A stretch of 64,000 nucleotides of DNA. Source: Teredinibacter purpureus (GTDB lineage: Bacteria > Pseudomonadota > Gammaproteobacteria > Pseudomonadales > Cellvibrionaceae). Below, in pieces: positions 1 to 12,161 of the stretch (its first letter is position 1; each line of letters begins with the position of its first letter). The notes beneath the pieces were generated by a model, which was not told the DNA's origin, did no database searches, and saw nothing but the letters and a program-made list of their open reading frames with translations. A program made the position numbers and the translations under genes. The stretch spans positions 3,365,501 to 3,429,500 of the forward strand of contig NZ_CP060092.1 of the NCBI RefSeq assembly GCF_014217335.1. The letters run 5' to 3'.

Positions 1-133
1 TTCGGCTATATTGCAACTAAACACTGTGTTCACTTCGCTTTATTAGCGCTTCTAGGTATTCGTTAATTGTTCATTTCACGCACCTAAAATACAGCAAAAA
101 AGTTTGGGGGTTGTTAGAAACAATAATCGAAGC

Positions 134-167
134 CAAAAAAAAGAGTGAAGATCAACTCTCACTCTTT
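134..167 (-). terminator. Rho-independent terminator of the acyl-CoA dehydrogenase gene
   Basis: Read on the minus strand, a 9-bp stem (140-148 with 159-167) is followed by a run of T (the A run at 135-142 on the plus strand). It lies about 45 bases past the stop codon of the minus-strand acyl-CoA dehydrogenase gene, as expected for an intrinsic terminator. Confidence 0.75.
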
Positions 168-212
168 CTTGATACAACCCCACTCTATCGCTGGGAACAA
201 CGCAACCTATAT

Positions 213-1997
213 TTAAAATTGCGCCTCGTCCATCGACATGAGGCTGGTAGCACCCGCTTTAATAGTCGCCTGTAAGGTTTTAGTTCTAGGCAGTAAACGA
301 GCGAAGTAGAACTGAGCCGTTTTAACTTTCGCTTCATAGAAACCCATCTCCGCCTCATTCGAGGACGTTAACGCCACCTTAACCGCCCTCGCCCACAAAT
401 ATGCTAGCGTCACATAACCTGAAAACATAAGGTAGTCGACCGACGCAGCTCCCACCTCTTCAGGGTCAGCAATCGCCGCCAAACCAACGTGCATAGTCAA
501 GTCCCCCCATTCTTTATTGGCCTCAGCCAATGGGGTAATGAATTCTGACATGCTTGGGTCGTCTTTGTTGGCTTCGCAAAATTTGTGTATTATTTTGGTA
601 AAACCTTTTAGCAGTTCGCCCTGGCTCATAAGAACTTTTCGCCCTAGGAGATCTAGTGCTTGTATGCCGGTTGTGCCTTCGTAAAGCATTGAAATACGGG
701 CGTCCCGTACATTTTGCTCTGCTCCCCACTCCCTTATATAACCATGCCCGCCAAAACATTGCATACCCAAATTGGCTGATTCAAAACCCGTTTCCGTTAA
801 GAATGCTTTTGCTATTGGCGTCAGGAACGCAAGTAAATTCTCCGCATTCTGCTTTTCCTCACCCTCTGCATGATGCTCCACATCAACTAATTGAGCAGCA
901 TAGTAGATAAGCATACGCCCACCTTCGGCAAACGCTTTTTGTGTAAGTAACATACGACGAACGTCGGGATGAACAATAATGGGATCTGCAGGGCCAGTAG
1001 GATTCTTCACACCCGAAAGTGACCGCATTTGCAACCTGTCACGGGCATAGGCTAGTGATTGCTGATAGCCTAACTCGGCATGCGCCAAACCTTGTATGGC
1101 CGTACCCAAACGGGCCGTATTCATAAAGGTAAACATACAATTTAGGCCACGGTTTGGTGGGCCTATTAGATACCCCTTTGCACCATCAAAATTTAGGACA
1201 CAGGTGGCATTACCGTGTATACCCATTTTGTGCTCAAGTGAACCACAGTTCACTTGATTGCGTTCGCCTGCATCACCATTTATATCCGGCAAAAACTTTG
1301 GAACTACAAATAGAGAAATACCTTTGGTGCCTTCTGGCGCATCGGGAAGCCTAGCCAATACAATATGGATTATATTGTCCGCCAAATCGTGCTCACCTGC
1401 TGAGATAAAAATTTTAGAGCCGGTAATAGCATAACTACCATCGTCCTGCGGTTCAGCTTTAGTTTTTAACATCCCTAAGTCTGTTCCGCAATGCGCTTCA
1501 GTCAAGCACATTGTGCCTGTCCATGCGCCTTCTACTAACTTTGTAAGGTAAGTACTCTTTTGCTCATCGGTTCCGTGAATTTCGAGTGTATTCATGGCGC
1601 CGTGTGACAAACCGGGATACATCGCCCAAGACCAGTTGGCCGTACCAGTTAATTCACTTAAAACGGTACCCAATGATTCAGGAAGACCTTGCCCTCCATG
1701 TTCTTGGGTATGACACATCGATGGCCAACCGGCCTCAACATATTGGTCATAAGCTGCCTTAAAACCTTCGGGTGTTGTCACAACACCCTCGCTTAATGTA
1801 CAGCCTTGCTCATCGCCGATGCTATTGAGCGGGGAGATAACCTTTTCACAAAACTTAGCGCCTTCCTCTAGCACAGCTTTTACCAACTCTCGCGAAGCAT
1901 CTTCGCCACCGGGCAACTTGGCACAATGCGCTTCGTAGCCCAGCAATTCGTAGAGTGCAAACTCTATATCTCGTAATGGGGCTTTGTAATCCGACAT
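213..1997 (-). CDS. Acyl-CoA dehydrogenase of the long (about 600-residue) subfamily
   Basis: FAD-dependent alpha,beta-dehydrogenation of an acyl-CoA, with electrons passed to ETF, whose genes are also in this window. Seen in the 594-residue protein: a short N-terminal extension (about 3-35) typical of this subfamily, the FAD/substrate motif LTEAHCGTD at 165-173, the GGHGYIREWG segment near 416-425, and the MLYEGTTGIQ motif with the likely catalytic base Glu440. A further C-terminal domain (about 465-590) separates it from 380-residue short acyl-CoA dehydrogenases. Family members are often named 3-methylmercaptopropionyl-CoA dehydrogenase (DmdC) or phenylacyl-CoA dehydrogenase; substrate cannot be read from the sequence. 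The start has a GAGG ribosome-binding site. It is a single gene with its own terminator. Confidence 0.93.
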   Translation of the reverse strand: MSDYKAPLRDIEFALYELLGYEAHCAKLPGGEDASRELVKAVLEEGAKFCEKVISPLNSIGDEQGCTLSEGVVTTPEGFKAAYDQYVEAGWPSMCHTQEHGGQGLPESLGTVLSELTGTANWSWAMYPGLSHGAMNTLEIHGTDEQKSTYLTKLVEGAWTGTMCLTEAHCGTDLGMLKTKAEPQDDGSYAITGSKIFISAGEHDLADNIIHIVLARLPDAPEGTKGISLFVVPKFLPDINGDAGERNQVNCGSLEHKMGIHGNATCVLNFDGAKGYLIGPPNRGLNCMFTFMNTARLGTAIQGLAHAELGYQQSLAYARDRLQMRSLSGVKNPTGPADPIIVHPDVRRMLLTQKAFAEGGRMLIYYAAQLVDVEHHAEGEEKQNAENLLAFLTPIAKAFLTETGFESANLGMQCFGGHGYIREWGAEQNVRDARISMLYEGTTGIQALDLLGRKVLMSQGELLKGFTKIIHKFCEANKDDPSMSEFITPLAEANKEWGDLTMHVGLAAIADPEEVGAASVDYLMFSGYVTLAYLWARAVKVALTSSNEAEMGFYEAKVKTAQFYFARLLPRTKTLQATIKAGATSLMSMDEAQF

Positions 1998-2173
1998 CCT
2001 GGCATCCTCTTTTGTGTATGCATACTCTACAGCTTAGTATCAGTCTTTAAGCAATGGCAAACAGTGCGCTAAAAGCACTTTTGATTAAGGCGTATAGAGT
2101 TGCGCAGAGTCGAACATCTTACAATTACCAATTCGCGCGACATGAGTATCAATATTTCAACTTTATAACTGTA

Positions 2174-2737
2174 TTATTGACTTTTTGAAGGCGGGAATTG
2201 CGCTAACAAACCGGAAAGTTGGCGTGTGATTCTTGCTTGCCGAGCTTCAGGCGTACTATTTCTTTTAACTTTTCCCTCAACGGTTCCACGCCATAACACT
2301 TCGTTAGTTTGGGCATCCAACACATCGACAATAATACTGCCTTGCTGATAGTACGTGTTTTGACTAGGGGGCGTGCTATAACCATAGTTATAGCCAAAAC
2401 CTCCTCGGTATACACCAAAGGAGGCGTTGTAATTGTCTACGCGCATACGCTCTTCAACAATCAACACATGGCGCACATGAAAATCAGCCTGCTCCTTATC
2501 AACTTCACTGTATCGCTCAGCGAAAACATTTTTTAACACTGAGGCAATACGATCAACTTCTAACTCCGATACTTTTGGGTTTTGATAATGCGTTTTATCA
2601 AATTTCAACACGGCAAAAGATTCTAGTGTTGAAAAATCATACTCCGTACGATAATCAACGGCAGGCTGACGAGTTGCACAACCACTCATCATCAATATTA
2701 AAGTGACACATAGCAATATAGAACGGTTTAAAAACAT
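2174..2737 (-). CDS. DUF4136-type lipoprotein
   Basis: A 187-residue lipoprotein precursor: N-terminal hydrophobic stretch ending in the lipobox MSGC with Cys20 as lipidation site. The mature part has the pattern of DUF4136 proteins (DYRTEYDFSTLESFAVL at its start, then 'QGSIIVDVLDAQTNEVLWRG' near 131-150). A Gly/Tyr-rich loop (about 107-119) sits mid-protein. Function is unknown; the protein should be anchored in the cell envelope facing the periplasm. It stands between the acyl-CoA dehydrogenase and the AraC-type gene with more than 130 bases on each side, so it is probably transcribed alone. Confidence 0.8.
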   Translation of the reverse strand: MFLNRSILLCVTLILMMSGCATRQPAVDYRTEYDFSTLESFAVLKFDKTHYQNPKVSELEVDRIASVLKNVFAERYSEVDKEQADFHVRHVLIVEERMRVDNYNASFGVYRGGFGYNYGYSTPPSQNTYYQQGSIIVDVLDAQTNEVLWRGTVEGKVKRNSTPEARQARITRQLSGLLAQFPPSKSQ

Positions 2738-2876
2738 TACATTATTCCTCGGAACTTATTATTTCAACGAGCAAAGTAGTACTGCTCGTTATAAACCCCC
2801 AAAATATCCTGCTCGTGTATAACACTATTTGTCTTTGTATTATTATTCGCAGCAGAATTTGGGGTTCGGCGGTTTG

Positions 2877-3926
2877 CTAAGCTTTTTGATTCAATCGCGC
2901 TCGGTATTCACCCGGCGTTTGCCCAGTCCATTTTTTAAACGACCTAAAAAAAGCACTAGGCTCGTCGAAACCTAATTTTTCTGCAATATCTGAATTAGAC
3001 AGCTCAAGACAGGAAAGATAGTAAATAGCAGCTTCCATCCGACAGTCATCCTTTAGCTTTTGATAAGAAACAGAATCTTTCGATAACTGACGACGCAGCG
3101 TTGTAACCGACATATTTAACTGCGATGCCAGTTGTTCTGCAGATGGCATCGCACGGCTCACATCACGTTTTAATATATTCCGAACACGCTCGCCAAAGCT
3201 GAGTTTGAGGGAATCTTCAGTGACTAAATGATAAGGCGCTGTGCGCAAAAAAGACAAGAGCGAATCATGGTCTTGCACTAACGGAAAGTCTAAACACTTA
3301 ACGGGAAAGCTGAAGCCATTTTTCGGTGCATCATATTGTATATTGACGTTCTGCGCGTAGGCCAGAGGCTCTACGTTTTTTCCCGCAGGATAGGATAACT
3401 GTAATGTCACTAGTGGTATCGTTTTACCCGCAAGCCACTCGGTAAACTTGTGCCAAGCAATTATCGATGTAAGCATATACGAAGGGTCAGCATCATTAAT
3501 AAGCGCATCATACTCCTCCACCGAAATTGAATGAACCGGTGCCATTGATACACTGGCTATTTGCTCATCCACATCTAATTTAAACCGTACTTTCATTCCC
3601 CGGCATATTTCGGAAAACTCACCGGCACGAATAATAGCTTGCTGCAGGTTAGCGCACGTTAATAACGTAAGACACATCATTCGAAAAGAGCCAAGAGGCA
3701 CTTTGCCCCCAACGAACATCCCAAACCATTCATCTTCTGCCGCACGCATAACAGCCTGATACAACAGCCCATAGCGCTTACCCGATATCTCTCTACGAGA
3801 CTGAAGACTTACCCAGTCAAGCTCCGCTTGGTTTAAAATATCATCACGATCGCAACCTGACGCTTGCGCCTGCTCCAACAAACGAATAGCGTAATCACTA
3901 GGGATCATTGAATCTTTATTGCTCAT
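2877..3926 (-). CDS. AraC-family transcriptional regulator with an arabinose-binding-type N-terminal domain
   Basis: A 349-residue regulator. The C-terminal 80 residues (about 268-349) hold the two helix-turn-helix units of AraC/XylS proteins, including LSNSDIAEKLGFDEPSAFFR and the closing KKWTGQTPGEYR signature. The N-terminal 200 residues fit the effector-binding domain (PF12625) seen in OruR-like regulators; the ligand is unknown. Its ATG overlaps the stop of the upstream 91-residue membrane protein gene (ATGA at 3923-3926), so the two are probably translated together. Targets may include itself or neighbours, but no binding site can be named. Confidence 0.9.
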   Translation of the reverse strand: MSNKDSMIPSDYAIRLLEQAQASGCDRDDILNQAELDWVSLQSRREISGKRYGLLYQAVMRAAEDEWFGMFVGGKVPLGSFRMMCLTLLTCANLQQAIIRAGEFSEICRGMKVRFKLDVDEQIASVSMAPVHSISVEEYDALINDADPSYMLTSIIAWHKFTEWLAGKTIPLVTLQLSYPAGKNVEPLAYAQNVNIQYDAPKNGFSFPVKCLDFPLVQDHDSLLSFLRTAPYHLVTEDSLKLSFGERVRNILKRDVSRAMPSAEQLASQLNMSVTTLRRQLSKDSVSYQKLKDDCRMEAAIYYLSCLELSNSDIAEKLGFDEPSAFFRSFKKWTGQTPGEYRARLNQKA

Positions 3927-4198
3927 GGCAATTCATTTCCCTTCCCCGCCTTTGGTGGCGTTGGCTGCGATACCAACTGATCACGATCGCGCCTAACGGC
4001 CAACCAGCGTAACAACAAAGCTAACGGCGCGGTTATAACGAGTATTAACACTAGCGCCGCCAAACAAATCCAAAAAATGGTCAGTAATTTTTCTACCGGA
4101 TAATTAAAACGAGTAACCATCATCCAGAGTGCAGCAGCGCACGCAAAAAGTGTGACGAAAAAGTTATAACGTTTGTTAACTTTAAAATTAATTTTCAA
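3923..4198 (-). CDS. Small two-helix membrane protein, unknown function
   Basis: A 91-residue protein with two clear hydrophobic segments (about 13-29 and 38-66) and a basic, charged C-terminal tail (RRDRDQ then KAGKG), so it is very likely an inner-membrane protein. I do not recognise a family. Its stop codon overlaps the start of the AraC-type regulator gene by the classic ATGA arrangement, and it follows a 140-residue unknown gene by 34 bases. The position suggests co-transcription with the regulator rather than with a known pathway. Confidence 0.65.
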   Translation of the reverse strand: MKINFKVNKRYNFFVTLFACAAALWMMVTRFNYPVEKLLTIFWICLAALVLILVITAPLALLLRWLAVRRDRDQLVSQPTPPKAGKGNELP

Positions 4199-4232
4199 TC
4201 TACATTACGTCTCTAGTGGTGATGTTCAATTT

Positions 4233-4655
4233 TTACAAAAAAGTATTTTCTTGAGTCCACTCACACTGAACTTGCTGTATCCCTGCACCCGGCGTATGGC
4301 TGTTCGCCCTACTTTCCCAGGTAAAAGTGTGTGTGCCCGTCAATTCGGTTTCTAAATGTACAACAGCAGACACCCAATACATTTTATTGAGTAGTGTCTC
4401 AAATTTTTCCATCCACTGCGCCCATTCATACTCTATCGCCTTATAAGACGCACCAAAATGCATTACCTCTGTTTGATAGTGCTCTGTGCCAGTTTCCATA
4501 TGGGGAATGGCAAACATTTCTTGGCAAAGGTACGGCCATTCATCCGCCTTCGGCAATGACAACATTGCACTACGGTTAGCCTGACGCCTCATCGCGTCAT
4601 CTTGATAGTGCACTGCATCTTTAATACATCCGTAAACAATTGATTCTTGATCCAT
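4233..4655 (-). CDS. Hypothetical cytosolic protein (140 aa)
   Basis: A 140-residue protein without signal peptide or membrane segment, rich in Glu, Trp, His and Thr. Not recognised. It begins 16 bases after the stop of the SLT-type lipoprotein gene and ends 34 bases before the small membrane protein gene, so it fits in the smc-zipA-ligA transcription unit by spacing. The composition (acidic, several Trp/Tyr) is compatible with a folded soluble domain. Nothing in the sequence shows what it does. Confidence 0.6.
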   Translation of the reverse strand: MDQESIVYGCIKDAVHYQDDAMRRQANRSAMLSLPKADEWPYLCQEMFAIPHMETGTEHYQTEVMHFGASYKAIEYEWAQWMEKFETLLNKMYWVSAVVHLETELTGTHTFTWESRANSHTPGAGIQQVQCEWTQENTFL

Positions 4656-4671
4656 TATGTCGACCCCGTCC

Positions 4672-5316
4672 TTAAAATGGCCACCACCACGAAGAATCTA
4701 AACGGTCTTCGCATTTGTTGAGCTGTGCCTGATACATCTTCGCCCGCTTATCAACCTTTCGGGCAACAGCGGTTAGCCAGGCCTTCTTTTTATAAGTACC
4801 GCGTTTATAGCCCCCATGACCTTCATGGTAAGCCAAGTATAATCGGTAGGTATCATTCGCCCGAATACCGGCTGAAGTAACGCTAATATGATTAAACCAC
4901 GCAACAAAATCGATTGAATCTCCATACTCGTCGCGATCCGCGCCCCAACTCCCTGTCTTATCCTTGTACCAATCCCATGTCTCGTCTTTCGCTTGAGGGT
5001 AACCATAAGCGCTACTTTTACGAGGCCCTGGTATAAAACCAAGAATTTTCGTGCGCGGCGGTTTAGCTTTAGGTACAAACCGACTTTCTTGATGCATGAT
5101 AGCCATGTTTGTGGCTATAGGAATGCCCCACTGCTTACTCGCCTTCTTTGCCCTTTTATACCAGCCATCTTTTTCGTCGAATATATGGCAAATATTATCC
5201 TGATGTTTCGGTGGTGTAGATACACACCCTGTAAGTAATAAAAACGTTGATACTACAACCATCAATATTGACCGTGCCGTAATTCCCTTTAGCTGCACTA
5301 CCGTCACGCTCATCAT
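4672..5316 (-). CDS. SLT-type transglycosylase-like lipoprotein
   Basis: A 214-residue protein with a lipoprotein signal (hydrophobic 15-30, lipobox LLTG-Cys31). The mature part looks like a lysozyme-like SLT domain: HQESRF with the likely catalytic Glu77, SAYGYPQA in the place of the family's GLMQ motif, and AYHEGHGGYKRG in place of AYNxG. I infer cleavage of peptidoglycan glycan strands from the periplasmic side of a membrane. It starts two bases after the ligA stop codon, so it is co-transcribed with ligA and zipA. The motif changes relative to classical SLT enzymes mean activity should not be taken for granted. Confidence 0.8.
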   Translation of the reverse strand: MMSVTVVQLKGITARSILMVVVSTFLLLTGCVSTPPKHQDNICHIFDEKDGWYKRAKKASKQWGIPIATNMAIMHQESRFVPKAKPPRTKILGFIPGPRKSSAYGYPQAKDETWDWYKDKTGSWGADRDEYGDSIDFVAWFNHISVTSAGIRANDTYRLYLAYHEGHGGYKRGTYKKKAWLTAVARKVDKRAKMYQAQLNKCEDRLDSSWWWPF

Positions 5317-5318
5317 TA

Positions 5319-8422
<3,104 letters not shown>

Positions 8423-8504
8423 GCCGCTTATTTTCCCCCTAAACTTTTGTGTTCTAAATTAATCATGCAACATTTTCTATTACTGCGTTTCAAAAAAAAT
8501 GACG

Positions 8505-11500
8505 TTAAGTTGATGCCAGTTCTGCTGCGGCTTCAACATCAACTGTTACCATGCGAGAAACACCCGGTTCATGCATGGTAACGCCCATAAGCTGCTGCGC
8601 CATTTCCATGGCAATTTTATTATGCGTAATATAAATAAACTGTACTTGGCTCGACATTTCTTCCACCATTCGGGCGTAACGTCCAACATTGGCGTCATCC
8701 AAAGGCGCATCAACCTCGTCTAGCATACAAAACGGCGCCGGATTTAATCGGAATATTGAGAAGACTAAAGCAATGGCTGTTAGCGCCTTTTCCCCACCAG
8801 ACAACAAGTGAATAGTGCTATTTTTTTTGCCTGGTGGTCTCGCCATAATAGCGATACCTGTATCGAGCATATCGTCGCCGGTCAACTCTAGATAAGCATG
8901 CCCACCACCAAACACTTTAGGAAACAACTCTTGTATCCCAGTATTTACTTGATCAAACGTCTCTTTAAATCGCGTTCGTGTTTCTCTATCAATTTTCTTA
9001 ATGGCATTTTCTAACGTTTCCAGCGCTTCGCTCAAATCGTCGTTCTGCGCATCCAAATAATTTTTTCGTTCAGACTCTGTTTTGTACTCATCAATTGCCG
9101 CTAGGTTGATTGGCCCTAGACGCGCAATACGATTGCCCATTTTTGTTAGCGACTCTTCAAGTAACGCCTCGTCCTCATCATCGTCAAGCAAAGACAGCAC
9201 AGTAGCCAAATCGTATTCTTGTTCGACCAACTGCTGCTTGAGGCCTTCACTTTGAACATCTAGCGTTTGTGCATCCAAACGTGCTTTTTCGAGCTCCACT
9301 CGAATGCCACCAATCGTGGATTCAATTTGGTGCCGCTGCTTTTCAATATCACGTAAGGCCGACTCAACCGTTTCTACAATCTTTCTAGTTTCAGTCAATT
9401 CCTGCTCAACAGTAATACGCTTTTCGAGTGACGCTTCTAAATCTAGCTTATGCTCTTCAACTGGTTCACGATTTTCTTCCAAAGACCCTTTGAGGGTTTC
9501 ACGCCGCTCTTGCATTCGACCCATCTGGTCTTGAAGTCGTTGAATGCCTTGTTTAATGGCATCCACTTGCGTTTTTAACGATTGGTGCCGCATTGCAAGT
9601 TCGTGAGCACGATCCTTGTCGTGACGAGCCTTTTGGCGGGCTTCGTCTAATTTACCGCGTATGCTGTCTCGTCTGTGCAGCAACGCCTCTCTTTCGGCAG
9701 TATCTGTCTCCATAGCTGAAATGGAAGCTTCGAGCAACGTTCGCGCGTCAACAAGGTTGACAGATTCAGCATCCATCTGTGCTTGAGCGTCAGCGATATC
9801 ACGCTGGGCGCGTTCGCGACCCTCAGTGACTTGATCTACTTTTGCCCGGCTCGAGCTGAGCGACGATTTCGCCTCATTATACTTCCGCCCTAAGTCATCA
9901 GCCTCTCGACGAAGATTTTCGCGCGCTTTTTCACTATCACTATTGCGTAATTTTGAGGTCTCAACTTGTTCGATAAGGGTTTCGATGCGCCCTTCGAGCG
10001 CCTCAATATGTAAACTGAGTTCGTCCAATTCTTTTTGGCGAGCAATTACACCTGCATTGGCGTCATCCGCCTTTACAACCTTTAGCCAATTTGAACCCAA
10101 CCAAATTCCGTCTTTGGTGACTATCGATTGGTCCGCACTTAGAGCTTTGCGCTTAGCGAGAGCTTCAGCTAAATCCTCGGCAACCAGAATACCCGCCAAC
10201 GCTGACGACAAATTTACGGGAGAGCGTAACTTAGACAGTAACGTATCTGTGCCAACCGAATCGGTTACCAATGTCGCGTCAAAAAATGTCATTTCGCCCG
10301 CGTCAAAACTATTTAAGGACTCGCTAATAGCGTCGAGTGTACTTTCCATACAGACGGCCTGAAGTGTGTTTCCAAGCACAACCTCAACCGCGGTTTCCCA
10401 CCCCTGTTCTACCTCTACTTTCTCGGCCAGCCTCGGATAATCTGCCAGCCCCTGAGATTCTAACCACTGCGTAGTTGAGCCCGCCGCTTGACCCAGCGAC
10501 GCCTGCTGAAGCGTTTCGAGTGACGCATGCCGCCCACGGGCGCGCTGAATGTCCGACCGCAACAAATCACGCTCTTCCGTAAATTTGTGCTGTGCGTCGC
10601 GCGCTTCATTTACAACGTCGGTAAGGGCTTCAACTTGCTCTCTTTTTTCTTCCGCTGAAAGCTCTAGTGTTGCCAGCTCTTCTTGGAGAATCTCTATATC
10701 GTCGGCAACATCATCGATAACGAGCGCATCTCGCTCAGATTTCAACCGATCCATTCTCTCCAGTAATCGCGTTTGTACCTGTTCGAGATACTTAATACGA
10801 GACTGCTGAACTTCAGCCTGCTGACGTGGCTCAGCGGCCTTCAAATTAAATTGATCCCAGTCTTGCTGCCACAGATGCATAGACTCCTCAGCCTCAACGA
10901 GAATAGAACCAGACTCTTCTTCGGAACCCTGCACCAACTCCAGCTCCGGTAGTATTTCAAGCAGCTCAGCTTCCCAACCTTCAGCTTTGGCCATATCAAC
11001 GGATAAATGTTCCTGAGCTTCCGTACAATCTCGCTCCGTTTGTTCTAGGTCTATACGTAATTGACGCTCACGCTCTTCCGCATGCTGGATCGCTTGTTCA
11101 ATACGCGTAATATCGGAACCAATAGCGTAGTAACGGCCTTGAACTTCGTTGAACGTGTCGCTTTTCTCCGTATATTCCGCTCGATACTTTTCGATATCCG
11201 CGTCATGGCGCACCTGCTCCGTTACTCGAGCTTCAACTTTAAGCTCCAACTCTTTGATTTCTTTGTGCTTTTGGTCTGATTTAAGCTGTAATTGCTGATA
11301 ACGCAGGGCCTGCAGCCTTGCTTTTAGCGCACGCTCTTCTTTCTTAAATTCAGTGTACTTTTCAGCTGATTGCGATTGACGTTCTAACCGTGAGAGTTGC
11401 CGTTCGAGTTCTTCTCTAATATCGGCAAGACGCTCAAGGTTTTCATGCGTACGCCGCATACGATTTTCAGTGTCGCGACGACGCTCTTTATATTTTGAAA

Positions 11501-12008
11501 TGCCTGCCGCTTCCTCGATATAAACGCGCAGCTCTTCTGGCTTAGCCTCAATTAATCGAGAAATCATACCTTGTTCGATAATAGCGTAGCTTCTCGGCCC
11601 AAGGCCTGTTCCTAAAAATATGTCGGTGATATCACGTCGCCGACACTTATTACCGTTCAAGTAATAAATATTCTGGCTCTCTCGCGTGACCTTTCGTTTT
11701 ATGGCAATTTCCGAGTAACCAGCAAACTCTCCAACAATGGTGCCATCGCTATTATCAAATACGAGCTCAATAGATGCCTGCCCAACAGGTTTTCGACCAC
11801 TTGAGCCATTAAAAATGACGTCTGTCATCGCCTCGCCACGCAAGTTTTTCGCCGAAGATTCGCCCATTACCCACCGAACAGCGTCGATAATATTGGACTT
11901 ACCACAACCATTGGGCCCAACTACAGCACAAAGATTACTGGGGAAATTAACGGTGGTTGGGTCGACGAAAGATTTAAATCCCGCCAATTTGATACATTTC
12001 AACCGCAT
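8505..12008 (-). CDS. smc: Chromosome segregation ATPase Smc
   Basis: Core ATPase of the bacterial condensin that organises and separates sister chromosomes. The 1167-residue protein shows the full Smc plan: N-terminal head with Walker A GPNGCGKS at 31-38, long coiled coil with many heptad Glu/Lys/Arg runs, hinge (about 510-640), returning coiled coil, and C-terminal head with signature LLSGGEKALTA and Walker B FCMLDEVDAPLDDAN. Having Smc rather than MukB fits the Pseudomonas-like side of the gammaproteobacteria. ScpA and ScpB partners are not in this window. It opens the smc-zipA-ligA unit; the 153 bases upstream should hold the promoter. Confidence 0.98.
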   Translation of the reverse strand: MRLKCIKLAGFKSFVDPTTVNFPSNLCAVVGPNGCGKSNIIDAVRWVMGESSAKNLRGEAMTDVIFNGSSGRKPVGQASIELVFDNSDGTIVGEFAGYSEIAIKRKVTRESQNIYYLNGNKCRRRDITDIFLGTGLGPRSYAIIEQGMISRLIEAKPEELRVYIEEAAGISKYKERRRDTENRMRRTHENLERLADIREELERQLSRLERQSQSAEKYTEFKKEERALKARLQALRYQQLQLKSDQKHKEIKELELKVEARVTEQVRHDADIEKYRAEYTEKSDTFNEVQGRYYAIGSDITRIEQAIQHAEERERQLRIDLEQTERDCTEAQEHLSVDMAKAEGWEAELLEILPELELVQGSEEESGSILVEAEESMHLWQQDWDQFNLKAAEPRQQAEVQQSRIKYLEQVQTRLLERMDRLKSERDALVIDDVADDIEILQEELATLELSAEEKREQVEALTDVVNEARDAQHKFTEERDLLRSDIQRARGRHASLETLQQASLGQAAGSTTQWLESQGLADYPRLAEKVEVEQGWETAVEVVLGNTLQAVCMESTLDAISESLNSFDAGEMTFFDATLVTDSVGTDTLLSKLRSPVNLSSALAGILVAEDLAEALAKRKALSADQSIVTKDGIWLGSNWLKVVKADDANAGVIARQKELDELSLHIEALEGRIETLIEQVETSKLRNSDSEKARENLRREADDLGRKYNEAKSSLSSSRAKVDQVTEGRERAQRDIADAQAQMDAESVNLVDARTLLEASISAMETDTAEREALLHRRDSIRGKLDEARQKARHDKDRAHELAMRHQSLKTQVDAIKQGIQRLQDQMGRMQERRETLKGSLEENREPVEEHKLDLEASLEKRITVEQELTETRKIVETVESALRDIEKQRHQIESTIGGIRVELEKARLDAQTLDVQSEGLKQQLVEQEYDLATVLSLLDDDEDEALLEESLTKMGNRIARLGPINLAAIDEYKTESERKNYLDAQNDDLSEALETLENAIKKIDRETRTRFKETFDQVNTGIQELFPKVFGGGHAYLELTGDDMLDTGIAIMARPPGKKNSTIHLLSGGEKALTAIALVFSIFRLNPAPFCMLDEVDAPLDDANVGRYARMVEEMSSQVQFIYITHNKIAMEMAQQLMGVTMHEPGVSRMVTVDVEAAAELAST

Positions 12009-12161
12009 ATATTTTAGACACCGATTTTGAACTGAACGCCACGCCTTACTATGATGAAGGACTGTATTGGCTAAAAAGGAAAGCCGCCGATTCTACACAG
12101 ATAGGCTCGGCTAAGCATTACTGAATTTATTAAATTAGAGACTAGCGAGGCGCCTTTACCC

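Noticed and set aside
213..1997. Assignment of the acyl-CoA dehydrogenase as DmdC
   Set aside because: The family label is broad and no dmdA, dmdB or dmdD genes are adjacent, so the substrate cannot be stated.
9943..10362. 139-codon frame opposite smc
   Set aside because: Antisense shadow of a coiled-coil gene; Ser/Arg-rich and lacks a ribosome-binding site.
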